5,717 bases of DNA from Actinomycetota bacterium. GTDB lineage: Bacteria; Actinomycetota; Thermoleophilia; Gaiellales; Gaiellaceae. The first letter of the stretch is position 1, and each line of letters opens with the position of its first letter. Below are positions 1 to 5,717 of the stretch, in pieces. The notes beneath the pieces are model-generated. The model was not told where the DNA came from, searched no databases, and was given only the letters and a program-made list of their open reading frames with translations. The stretch spans positions 1-5,717 of the forward strand of contig JACCRW010000293.1 in the NCBI GenBank assembly GCA_013813345.1. Direction: 5' to 3'. A program made the translations under genes and the position numbers.

Positions 1-2885
1 AGGATCGCCTCGCTCCGCTGCTGCTCGTGTCGCACGCCCTGGTAGAGCGCCGCGTTCGCCCGGGCCGAGGCCGCGCTGCCGGCGAGCAGCGCCAGCGTCT
101 CGGCCTCCTCGTCGCGCCATTCGCGCGGACGCCGGTCGTAGACGGCGAGGATCCCATCGACGGCTCCGCCCGGCCCGATCATCGGCACGCCGAGATACGC
201 CGCGTGGCCGGCGGCCAGCATCGGATCGGACTCGATCGTGCGCGGATCGTCCGCGACGTTTGCGATCGCCTTCGGAGAGCGGGACTGGACGATGTCGCCG
301 ACGAGCCACGCGGTTGAGGCCGAGCGCTGCTCGAGCGCCTCGGCGCTGCCGTCGCCGCGAGCCGCGTGAACCACGAGCTCATCGCCTTCGAGCACACGCG
401 CCGACGCACCGGATGCCTCGAGGATCTCGACCGCGCGGCGCGTGACCTGCTCGAGCACGGTGTCGGGGTCGAGCTCGCTCGCGAGGTCACGGGTCGAGCC
501 GGCAAGCCGCTGGGCGAGCGAGCGCGAGCGGCGCTCGAGCTCGTACAGCTCGCTGCGCTCGAGCGCGCCGCGAGCGGCACCGGCGATGTGACGGGCGAGC
601 TCGAGGTGCTCGTCGGTGAACGTCCGCTCCTCCCGGAAGAAGACGAGGACGAGCCCGCTTCCCTCGGCACGCGGCTGCGTGAGCGGCACCGCGAGCAGCG
701 AGCGCGAGCCTGCCGCCTCGGCCGCTGCGGGCAGCCCCGGCCCGAAGCGGGTGTCCTCGCGGAGAACGCGCGACGCGAGCACCTTGCCGGAGCTGGAGAC
801 CGCGCGGAGCTCGTCCTCGCTCGCGGAGCGGAGGAACGCCGCGAGCGCCGGCGGCAATTCGTAGCCGCCCGAGAGCAGGAGCTCGCCGCGGGCCGAGCGC
901 AGCACCGCGACGAAGTCGCCTCCGAGCGACTCCCCCGCAGCCTGGGCGACAGCGTCGAGGGTCGCAGCCGCGGAGAGCGGCTCGGCGAGGACGGCCGCGA
1001 TCCGGTAGAACCCGCGCTCGATCTGAGCCTGCCGGGCGCTCTCCTCGTACGCTTCGGCATTCCGGAGCGCGATCGAAGCGAGGTTCGCGAAGGCCTCGAT
1101 CAGACGTAGGTCGGACTCGTCGAAGCGGCCGGGCTCGAGCGACCAGACCCCGAGCGCGCCCCTGATGTCGCCGAACGAGAAGATCGGTGCCTCCATCACC
1201 TCGGCGAAGACGGCGTAGTTGGGCGTCGGCTCCGGCCGCTCGGTGCGGGCGAAGTCGCGTTGGAGCACGGCCTTTCCCGTTGCGAGCACCTTGCCCACGG
1301 TGCCGTCCACGGGGATCCGCCGGCCGATCTCGGTCTCGGGCAGACCGAGCACGGCCCGGCAGACGAGCTCGCCGCCGCCCGGGGCGAGCGTCCAGCAGTC
1401 GGCAGCGTCGGCGGCCACGAGGGCGAGCAGCTCCTCGACGAGACGGCTGATCACGGAGTCGAACTTGAGCTCGCTCGTCAGCGCCTCGCCCGCCTTCAGG
1501 AGCGCCCCCTGCTCGGCGATCCGCCGCTCGCTATCGCGCAGCAGGCGGGTGGACTGAATCGCACCCGCTGCCTCGCGCGCGACTGCCTCGGCGAGCAGGA
1601 CGTCGCCGCGCGACCAGCGACCCGGCTCTCCGCGCTGGATCCCGAGCACCCCGATTGCTCGGCCGGACGCCACGATGGGGGTGGCGAGCGCGGCTCGGGT
1701 GCCGTGGCGAATCAGCTCGTCGACGTCTCCGAGCTCGGGATCCTCGAGTCGGGCGTCTTCCAGGACATCGGCGATCTCGATTGTCTCCAGCTCGCGGACA
1801 GCGAGGTTGGCCGCGGGAATTGGAGTTGCGTCGCCGATCGGCTCGTATCCGGAGGCAGACCACTCGGCGAGCGCCCCGACCGGCTCGCCGGGCCCGCCGA
1901 GCCGAATGAAACAGCGGGAGATATCGAGTGCGCGGCCGATCCCCTCGACGGCGACCCCGAGCAGCTCGTCGAGCTCCTGTCGGGAGCGAACCTCGAGCGT
2001 GATCCTCGAGACGAGCCGCTCGCGCTCGAGAGCCTCGCCGAGCTCGAGTGCGGCGCGAACGCGCACCAGCGCAAGCCCTGCCTCGAAGGCGAACGACTGC
2101 ATCAACGCCAGTTCCTCCTCGCTGAAGAGCCGAGGACGCCGAACCCCTGCGAAGACGACGCCGACCACGGTCTCGGCGGAGATCACCGGGACGAACGCAC
2201 AGCTCGTTACGCGCGCGATCTCGTTCAGCCTTCGACTGACGATCGGCGACGAGGCGACGTCGAAGACGGCGAACGGACGCCCCTCCCGTAGCGCCGTCCC
2301 GACTCCGGAAACCTCGCCACCGAGCTCGATCACCTGACCGGCGAGCGGATCGATGTCGCGTCCGGCCTCGCGAGCGCTGAGGATCCGCGCCCGAGCGCCG
2401 TTGTCCTCGATCACCACGAGATTCGTGACATCGAGCTCGAAGTGAATCGCAAGCTCGTCGACGAGCAACCGGGCGATCTCGGACTCGTCGGAAGCGTCGA
2501 GCAGCGCGCGGGAGAGGCGTCCCATTGCCTCGAGCTCCCGCTCGCGCCGTGGCTCCTCTGCGGCAGCCCTCGAGCCGAGCCGGCGCCGTTCCTCGCCATT
2601 CGCGAGGAGCGCGACGCTCGGGAGGGTCGCGAGCAGGATCGCCGCGAGCGAGATCCACACATGACCGCCGAGCGGCTCGCCGTCGACGAGCACGAGGACG
2701 CCGAGGATCGCGGCCGCGATCCCGAGGCACGGATAGACGAGGAGGCGCGCGGCGCCAGGCGCGTCCAGGCGTCCACCGTTCCGCCGGAACGCGGATGCGA
2801 GGACGGCGCCGACCACGAGATCGAGCGCCGCCAGGAGGAGCAGCGGGACTGCGTTGAACAGGACCGCCTGGGTGTGAGCATCCAC
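1..2885 (-). CDS. Membrane-anchored protein with five tandem GAF domains, probable sensor/signal transducer (3' end outside window)
   Basis: Read on the minus strand from GTG at 2885, one frame stays open for 961 codons to the left edge, without stop or frameshift. Residues about 8-32, 44-67 and 74-96 are hydrophobic membrane segments; 97-120 is a charged, probably helical linker. Then come five units of about 150 residues with GAF architecture, at roughly 125-275, 295-447, 462-608, 626-778 and 797-947. Each has a leading amphipathic helix, a core sheet and a late 'G..GVL.../F(T/S)..(E/D)...L' segment followed by a connecting helix; units 1, 3 and 5 are the clearest, unit 4 the most divergent. 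GAF domains bind small ligands or mediate dimerisation and normally feed an output module (histidine kinase, GGDEF, PP2C or PAS plus kinase). That module would lie to the left of the window, so the output is unknown. The in-frame stop at 2943-2945 limits the start, and GTG 2885 is the only common start before the first membrane segment. No Shine-Dalgarno sequence precedes it. I see no cofactor-binding residue I could name. Confidence 0.9.
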   Translation of the reverse strand, partial: MDAHTQAVLFNAVPLLLLAALDLVVGAVLASAFRRNGGRLDAPGAARLLVYPCLGIAAAILGVLVLVDGEPLGGHVWISLAAILLATLPSVALLANGEERRRLGSRAAAEEPRRERELEAMGRLSRALLDASDESEIARLLVDELAIHFELDVTNLVVIEDNGARARILSAREAGRDIDPLAGQVIELGGEVSGVGTALREGRPFAVFDVASSPIVSRRLNEIARVTSCAFVPVISAETVVGVVFAGVRRPRLFSEEELALMQSFAFEAGLALVRVRAALELGEALERERLVSRITLEVRSRQELDELLGVAVEGIGRALDISRCFIRLGGPGEPVGALAEWSASGYEPIGDATPIPAANLAVRELETIEIADVLEDARLEDPELGDVDELIRHGTRAALATPIVASGRAIGVLGIQRGEPGRWSRGDVLLAEAVAREAAGAIQSTRLLRDSERRIAEQGALLKAGEALTSELKFDSVISRLVEELLALVAADAADCWTLAPGGGELVCRAVLGLPETEIGRRIPVDGTVGKVLATGKAVLQRDFARTERPEPTPNYAVFAEVMEAPIFSFGDIRGALGVWSLEPGRFDESDLRLIEAFANLASIALRNAEAYEESARQAQIERGFYRIAAVLAEPLSAAATLDAVAQAAGESLGGDFVAVLRSARGELLLSGGYELPPALAAFLRSASEDELRAVSSSGKVLASRVLREDTRFGPGLPAAAEAAGSRSLLAVPLTQPRAEGSGLVLVFFREERTFTDEHLELARHIAGAARGALERSELYELERRSRSLAQRLAGSTRDLASELDPDTVLEQVTRRAVEILEASGASARVLEGDELVVHAARGDGSAEALEQRSASTAWLVGDIVQSRSPKAIANVADDPRTIESDPMLAAGHAAYLGVPMIGPGGAVDGILAVYDRRPREWRDEEAETLALLAGSAASARANAALYQGVRHEQQRSEAI

Positions 2886-2898
2886 TGGGCTGGCGCCG

Positions 2899-2927
2899 AT
2901 GATAGAGCGAGACTTGCGGCTTGGAAA
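2899..2927 (-). promoter_or_regulatory. Candidate sigma-70-type promoter of the GAF gene
   Basis: On the minus strand, TTTCCA (2927-2922; 4 of 6 matches to TTGACA) and TATCAT (2904-2899; 5 of 6 matches to TATAAT) are separated by exactly 17 bases. A transcript would start near 2892, only about 7 bases before the GTG at 2885. That gives an almost leaderless mRNA and agrees with the lack of a Shine-Dalgarno sequence. The elements stand out because the surrounding DNA is strongly GC-rich. The assignment rests on consensus matching only. Confidence 0.45.
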
Positions 2928-2928
2928 G

Positions 2929-2946
2929 ATAGGCCGTCCGGCCTAT
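2929..2946. promoter_or_regulatory. 18-bp palindrome upstream of the GAF-gene promoter, candidate operator
   Basis: ATAGGCCG and CGGCCTAT form a perfect 8-bp inverted repeat around a 2-base centre (TC). The right-hand half-site also covers the stop codon that closes the upstream reading frame of the GAF gene. The palindrome begins one base upstream of the putative -35 hexamer, where an activator would touch RNA polymerase or a repressor could block it. Two-fold symmetry with half-sites about one helical turn apart suits a homodimeric helix-turn-helix regulator. No known operator consensus was recognised and no regulator gene is visible here. Confidence 0.4.
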
Positions 2947-3154
2947 TGAGTGCGCGGTCTGCGAGGAATAGCGTCCCCGCACTGGGCGAAGCAAACCGCG
3001 GCTGTGCGGACCTCGTTGTGGAGGCTGCGGAATGCACTTGGAGCGGTTCTGTCGCGACGACCCCCCGGAACGACAGGGCCGCTCCATTCACCTCGTAGCC
3101 GGGGGCGTTGCGGCGCCCACGGCTGCGCCGCACGTCCCTGGCCGGCCGGCTCCC

Positions 3155-3171
3155 GCCCGGCAGAGCCGGGC
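3155..3171. repeat. 7-bp inverted repeat abutting the ispH -10 region
   Basis: GCCCGGC and GCCGGGC are perfect inverted copies separated by AGA. The repeat ends exactly one base before the TACGAT hexamer proposed as the ispH -10 element, so it occupies the spacer between -10 and -35. It could be an operator, but all paired bases are G or C in an extremely G/C-rich stretch, so chance is a serious alternative. Confidence 0.25.
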
Positions 3172-3177
3172 TACGAT
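3172..3177 (+). promoter_or_regulatory. Candidate -10 element for leaderless ispH transcription
   Basis: TACGAT fits the TAnnnT pattern common in high-GC actinobacterial promoters (4 of 6 matches to TATAAT). Seven bases separate it from the ATG at 3185, so transcription would begin at or next to the start codon. No Shine-Dalgarno sequence precedes that ATG, which agrees with leaderless initiation. No good -35 hexamer is found 16-18 bases upstream. If the in-frame ATG at 3176 were the true start, this hexamer would overlap it and the assignment would fail. Confidence 0.4.
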
Positions 3178-3184
3178 GATTCGG

Positions 3185-4144
3185 ATGGCTGTCGAGCGCG
3201 TCCTTCTCGCGTCGCCCCGCGGCTACTGCGCCGGGGTCGAGCGGGCGGTCGAGACGGTCGAGCTGGCGCTCGAGCACTACGGACCCCCCGTCTACGTCCG
3301 CAAGCAGATCGTCCACAACCTCCACGTCGTTCGCGACCTCGAGGCGCGCGGCGCGGTCTTCGTCGACTCGGAGACCGAGGCGCCGGAGGGAGCGACGATC
3401 GTCTACTCGGCGCACGGGGTGGCGCCGGCGGTCAACAAAGCCTCGCAGGGGCTCGGACACAACGTGATCGATGCGACCTGCCCGCTCGTGACGAAGGTGC
3501 ACGTGCAGGCCCGCCGCTATGCCGCCTCGGGCTACACGGTCGTCCTGATCGGCCACGAGGGCCACGAGGAGGTGGTCGGAACGATGGGCGAGGCACCGGA
3601 GGCGACCGTGCTCGTCCAGGACGTCGTCGAGGCAGAGGCGCTCGACCTGCCGTCCGACGCCAGGCTCGCGTACATCACGCAGACGACCCTCTCGGTGGAC
3701 GAGACGTCCGAGATCATCGGCGTCCTCCGGCGGCGCTTCCCCGCGATCCACGCGCCGAAGAAGGAAGACATCTGCTACGCGACCTCCAACCGGCAATGGG
3801 CCGTCAAGGAGCTGCTCGAGGAGGTCGAGCTGCTGCTCGTGATCGGCTCGCGCAACTCGTCCAACTCGAACCGGCTCGTCGACGTCGCGCGCGCCGGCGG
3901 GGTCGCCTCGTACCTGATCGACGACGCGGGCGAGATTGACGCGGACTGGATGGACGGTGTGAAGACGGTCGGCGTCACCTCGGGCGCCTCGGCGCCGGAG
4001 CATCTCGTGGACGGCGTCTGCGACTGGTTCCGCGGGCGCGGCGTCGCCCGGATCGAGCCGTTCCGGATGGTGAACGAGGACGTCACCTTCCGGCTCCCGG
4101 TCGAGCTCCGCCGCGAGCTGGCGCTGGCCGAGACGCAGCGCTAG
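3185..4144 (+). CDS. ispH: 4-hydroxy-3-methylbut-2-enyl diphosphate reductase (IspH/LytB)
   Basis: IspH is the cytosolic [4Fe-4S] enzyme that reduces HMBPP to isopentenyl and dimethylallyl diphosphate, the last step of the MEP pathway. The 319-residue product has the usual family length and every signature I know. Cluster cysteines are C15 (in GYCAGVERAV), C99 (in DATCPLVTKVH) and C197 (in DICYATSNRQ). Substrate-binding histidines are H44 (VHNLHVV), H77 (YSAHGV) and H127, with the catalytic glutamate at E129 (GHEGHEEVVGTMG). Diphosphate-binding residues lie in SRNSSNSNR (S225, N227) and TSGASAP (S269). These correspond to C12/C96/C197, H41/H74/H124 and E126 in the E. coli enzyme. The start is ATG 3185 because MAVERVLLASPRGYCAG begins where family members begin. 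ATG 3176 is in frame and would add three residues; still earlier starts add low-complexity sequence unlike the family. It diverges from the GAF gene and its TAG stop overlaps the stop of the convergent zinc-ribbon gene. Nothing suggests inactivation. Confidence 0.98.
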   Translation: MAVERVLLASPRGYCAGVERAVETVELALEHYGPPVYVRKQIVHNLHVVRDLEARGAVFVDSETEAPEGATIVYSAHGVAPAVNKASQGLGHNVIDATCPLVTKVHVQARRYAASGYTVVLIGHEGHEEVVGTMGEAPEATVLVQDVVEAEALDLPSDARLAYITQTTLSVDETSEIIGVLRRRFPAIHAPKKEDICYATSNRQWAVKELLEEVELLLVIGSRNSSNSNRLVDVARAGGVASYLIDDAGEIDADWMDGVKTVGVTSGASAPEHLVDGVCDWFRGRGVARIEPFRMVNEDVTFRLPVELRRELALAETQR

Positions 4145-4440
4145 ACGCGCAGGCGCTCGAAGAAGCTCGAGAGCCGGTCGCGGACTCCGAGGAAGAGGCC
4201 GAGCCGGCGCGCCTCGTCCTCGTCGATCGAGACTGCGGCCTCCGCCCGGCCCGTCTCGTCCCAGACGCTGAAGCGCACATGGCCTTCGTCCACGTAGCGC
4301 GAGACGCGGAGCGCGCGGCCGGATTCGTCGCCCGTCCCCGCGAAGAACTCGACGAGCTTCGCGCGCTGCGGCGTGGCGCACCACGGGCAGAAGCGATGGC
4401 TGTCGCCGACCGCCCCTTCGCACTCCCTGCACCGGCGCAT
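4141..4440 (-). CDS. Small zinc-ribbon protein of unknown function
   Basis: The 99-residue product has an N-terminal zinc ribbon, C4-x2-C7-x10-C18-x2-C21 (CREC ... CPWC), expected to bind one Zn2+ through four cysteines. It is followed by a domain at about residues 28-99 with alternating hydrophobic residues suggesting strands (about 28-34, 42-49, 54-60, 66-72) and a C-terminal helix (about 73-97). There is no signal peptide or membrane segment, so it is probably cytoplasmic. I do not recognise the second domain, and a zinc ribbon alone does not set the function (nucleic-acid binding and protein-protein contact are both possible). The start is ATG 4440 because a strong GGGAGGAG Shine-Dalgarno sequence lies 5 bases upstream. 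An in-frame TTG at 4488 would add 16 residues but has no such support. The gene lies 99 bases downstream of the flippase gene on the same strand and converges on ispH, sharing CTAG at the stops. Coding is supported by the cysteine pattern, the ribosome site and the absence of any competing product. Confidence 0.85.
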   Translation of the reverse strand: MRRCRECEGAVGDSHRFCPWCATPQRAKLVEFFAGTGDESGRALRVSRYVDEGHVRFSVWDETGRAEAAVSIDEDEARRLGLFLGVRDRLSSFFERLRV

Positions 4441-4445
4441 CCTGT

Positions 4446-4453
4446 CTCCTCCC
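4446..4453 (-). promoter_or_regulatory. Ribosome binding site of the zinc-ribbon gene
   Basis: Read on the minus strand, GGGAGGAG ends 5 bases before ATG 4440. It is the only strong Shine-Dalgarno sequence seen before a start codon in the window, and it decides the start of this gene. It also contrasts with the GAF gene and ispH, which have none. Confidence 0.75.
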
Positions 4454-4504
4454 GCTCGGAGGCTACTTCCTGGCGAGGGCCGGTGCAATCCTCACGAGAG
4501 AAGC

Positions 4505-4523
4505 TTGTGTTTCTGAAACACAA
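4505..4523. repeat. 19-nt AT-rich inverted repeat between flippase and zinc-ribbon genes (terminator or operator)
   Basis: TTGTGTTTC and GAAACACAA are perfect 9-bp inverted copies around a single T. The repeat begins 16 bases after the flippase stop codon on the minus strand, the usual place for an intrinsic terminator, and the RNA could form an 8-bp stem with a 3-base loop. However, the stem is AT-rich and what follows (GCTTCTCTC) is only a broken pyrimidine run, not a U-tract. It also lies 64 bases upstream of the zinc-ribbon start, so it could equally be an operator for that gene. Its A/T content is striking against the surroundings. Confidence 0.45.
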
Positions 4524-4539
4524 AGTCGTCGATTCCGGA

Positions 4540-5717
4540 TCACGCCCACTCCGAAGCCCCGAGGACGACGAGGCTCGCGGCGAACGAGGCGACGACGAAC
4601 CGCCAGTCGAGGAGATCGCGGAATGCCACGGCACCTACGGCGGCCGTCGCCGAGGTCCCGACGAGGAGAGCCGTCGCAGCCCCGACCGCAGCGTGCTCGG
4701 ATACAAGCGCGAGCGCCACAACGAGAAAGCAGGCCGCGCCGACCGCTGCGGCCAGGAGGCGTGGCAGCGGTCGCAACCGGAGCGCCGAGATCTGCGTCGC
4801 GGCGCTCGTGAGCGGCGCGAGCGGAACGATTGCGAGCGCCGGGCCGAGCGAGGCTCCGACTCCTCTATACCGTTCTCCGGCCAGCGCGGGCACCAGGCGA
4901 TCAAGCACGATCGCCGCAACGATCGTGACGGGAACTGCGGCCGTCAGCGCGAGCCAGGCAAGCCTGCGCACGGATGCGTCTGCTCGTTTGCTCGTATGAC
5001 CGCTTCCGGAGAGTCGCGGGAGCTCGAGCGCGAACGCCTGCCAGACGACGTAGGTCAGCGCGAGCGCTACCCCGATCGAGACCGCCGCGAATCCCGCTTC
5101 CGCCTGCGAGCCGGCCAGCAAGGCGACGAGCACGATGCCGCCGCGGTACAAGAGCTGCACGAAGAATCCGCTGGCTCCGTAGACGAGCGCGAACCGGGCT
5201 GCGCCGAGCGGGACGGTGGCCGCTCCAGCCACCCCTCGCAGCGGCGAGACGACGACGAGGCCCAGCGCGAGCGCGCAGCCGGCGGAAAGGGCGATCCCGG
5301 CCAGCGCACCCTCGTTCCCGAAGCCGGCGTGGAGCGCGGGAACCGCCGCCACCAGGATCCCGTTTTGGATGGGGTAGCGGAGGCTCCAGAGCGCGCTCCG
5401 GCCGAGCGCGAGCCCCATCTGGTAGACGAGGGTCGCAGCGACGTCCAGCACGAGCGCGAGCAGGACGAAGACACACGTGAGCGCGCTGAACCGGTCCGGG
5501 GCGACCAGCGCAAGTGCGACCGCGATGACAGCGGCGAGCGCACAAACGCCGATCCGCCAGCGCGCCGAGCGGACGGCGAGGGCGCGAGCAAGACCGGCCC
5601 GGTCGGCCGCAGCAACGGTCGGCACGAAGCGCGACATCCAGGTCGGGCCCCCGAGCGCCGAGGCGGCCGAGCCGAGCGTGACGATCGAGAGCGCGACGGC
5701 GAAGCTCCCATAATCGG
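4540..5717 (-). CDS. Polysaccharide/oligosaccharide flippase-like multi-pass membrane protein (5' end outside window)
   Basis: The minus-strand frame is open from the right edge to TGA at 4542-4540, giving 391 residues. ATG 5637 is internal: the residues before it (DYGSFAVALSIVTLGSAAS..GGPTW) continue a membrane helix and match the 'YG.fa.a.s...' start seen in Wzx-like proteins. Counting from the edge, about 12 hydrophobic segments are visible, near residues 5-22, 55-73, 76-98, 118-131, 136-158, 172-198, 207-228, 253-273, 286-309, 318-338, 343-363 and 371-388. Family-like features are RFVP after the first segment, the mid-protein 'LLYRGGIVLVALLAGSQAEAG' (the position of the 'l.g...vG.Y' repeat start) and 'LAGERYRGVGASLGPAL' before a late helix. 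Such MOP-superfamily proteins move lipid-linked oligosaccharides across the cytoplasmic membrane. Sequence conservation in this group is low, so another multi-pass transporter of the same fold is possible and the substrate cannot be told. Some tens of N-terminal residues are missing. Neighbouring glycan genes, if any, would lie to the right. Confidence 0.8.
   Translation of the reverse strand, partial: DYGSFAVALSIVTLGSAASALGGPTWMSRFVPTVAAADRAGLARALAVRSARWRIGVCALAAVIAVALALVAPDRFSALTCVFVLLALVLDVAATLVYQMGLALGRSALWSLRYPIQNGILVAAVPALHAGFGNEGALAGIALSAGCALALGLVVVSPLRGVAGAATVPLGAARFALVYGASGFFVQLLYRGGIVLVALLAGSQAEAGFAAVSIGVALALTYVVWQAFALELPRLSGSGHTSKRADASVRRLAWLALTAAVPVTIVAAIVLDRLVPALAGERYRGVGASLGPALAIVPLAPLTSAATQISALRLRPLPRLLAAAVGAACFLVVALALVSEHAAVGAATALLVGTSATAAVGAVAFRDLLDWRFVVASFAASLVVLGASEWA

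Larger units (their letters stand above)
2886..3184. other. Divergent intergenic region between the GAF gene and ispH
   Basis: This 299-base gap separates two divergently transcribed genes and must carry promoters for both. The side near the GAF gene is less GC-rich (about 2899-2950) and contains a plausible promoter and a palindrome. The side near ispH (about 3101-3171) is extremely G/C-rich with several short self-complementary stretches, ending in a -10-like hexamer next to the ispH start. The middle (about 2950-3100) shows nothing I can name. Open frames cross it on both strands, but they have no family resemblance and are what high GC content produces by chance. Confidence 0.6.

Noticed and set aside
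179..1060. A 293-codon minus-strand open frame
   Set aside because: A shifted reading of the same GAF gene, rich in Ser/Arg/Ala with no domain signature.
1260..2291. A 343-codon plus-strand open frame
   Set aside because: Antisense to the GAF gene; composition (Asp, Glu, Arg, Gly) mirrors the opposite strand's codons and no family pattern is visible.
2879..2881. An ATG four bases downstream of the chosen GTG of the GAF gene
   Set aside because: It is in a different frame and leads into the low-complexity shadow product, not the GAF protein.
1531..3087. A 518-codon minus-strand open frame overlapping the GAF gene
   Set aside because: It is the GAF gene read in another frame; the product is Arg-rich and shows no fold, while the alternative frame gives five coherent GAF domains.
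3111..3130. Hairpin CGGCGC ... GCGCCG in the intergenic region
   Set aside because: Six-base G/C-only stems with an 8-base loop are expected by chance in this composition, and it has no positional relation to a gene end or start.
2950..3939. A 329-codon plus-strand open frame over the start of ispH
   Set aside because: Same strand as ispH but shifted frame; Arg/Gly-rich product without motifs.
4137..4157. AGCGC ... GCGCT around the ispH stop as a terminator
   Set aside because: A 5-bp stem with an 11-base loop and no U-tract on either strand is too weak; it also lies inside the coding region of the zinc-ribbon gene.
2411..4432. A 673-codon open frame on the minus strand running through ispH and the divergent intergenic region
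   Set aside because: It lies antisense to an unmistakable ispH, its product is Arg/Ser/Asp-rich low-complexity sequence without a recognisable domain, and it crosses from one gene's antisense into another gene's wrong frame. It is a by-product of high GC content.
4486..4488. TTG as a start for the zinc-ribbon gene
   Set aside because: It has no Shine-Dalgarno sequence, whereas ATG 4440 has a strong one at ideal spacing and places the first zinc cysteine near the N-terminus.
4460..4488. A promoter for the zinc-ribbon gene: TTGCAC (4488-4483), 17 bases, TAGCCT (4465-4460)
   Set aside because: Spacing is right but each hexamer matches only about half of the consensus, and the predicted transcript would begin right at the Shine-Dalgarno sequence. 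Too weak to annotate.

Overview
The window is GC-rich (codon third positions are overwhelmingly G or C) and looks like a chromosomal segment of a high-GC actinobacterium. Weak support for this comes from putative leaderless starts and a TAnnnT-type -10 beside the start codons. The lineage (a deep branch such as Thermoleophilia is possible) is inference; there is no rRNA or other marker that settles it. No tRNA, rRNA, insertion sequence, CRISPR array or phage gene is visible.

Layout: (1) Positions 1-2885, minus strand: the first 961 codons of a very large membrane-anchored signalling protein with about three N-terminal membrane segments and five GAF sensor domains in a row. It runs off the left edge, so its output domain is not seen. 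(2) Positions 2886-3184: a divergent promoter region with a candidate promoter for the GAF gene, an 18-bp near-perfect palindrome, and a candidate leaderless promoter for ispH. (3) Positions 3185-4144, plus strand: ispH, a complete and intact 4-hydroxy-3-methylbut-2-enyl diphosphate reductase (last step of the MEP isoprenoid pathway). (4) Positions 4141-4440, minus strand: a 99-residue zinc-ribbon protein of unknown function, convergent with ispH and sharing the tetranucleotide CTAG so that the two stop codons overlap. (5) Positions 4441-4539: a short gap holding a strong Shine-Dalgarno sequence and a 19-nt AT-rich inverted repeat. (6) Positions 4540-5717, minus strand: most of a multi-pass membrane protein of the polysaccharide flippase (Wzx/MOP-like) type, whose N-terminus lies beyond the right edge.

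The genes do not form one obvious pathway. IspH makes the C5 units from which the undecaprenyl carrier lipid is built, and flippases of the Wzx type move undecaprenyl-linked glycans, so a loose functional link is conceivable. The gene arrangement (divergent, then convergent) argues against a shared operon. Both large minus-strand genes are cut by the window edges. I see no convincing previously undescribed system. The points most worth checking are the palindrome upstream of the GAF gene, the CTAG stop overlap, the unnamed zinc-ribbon protein and the AT-rich inverted repeat.
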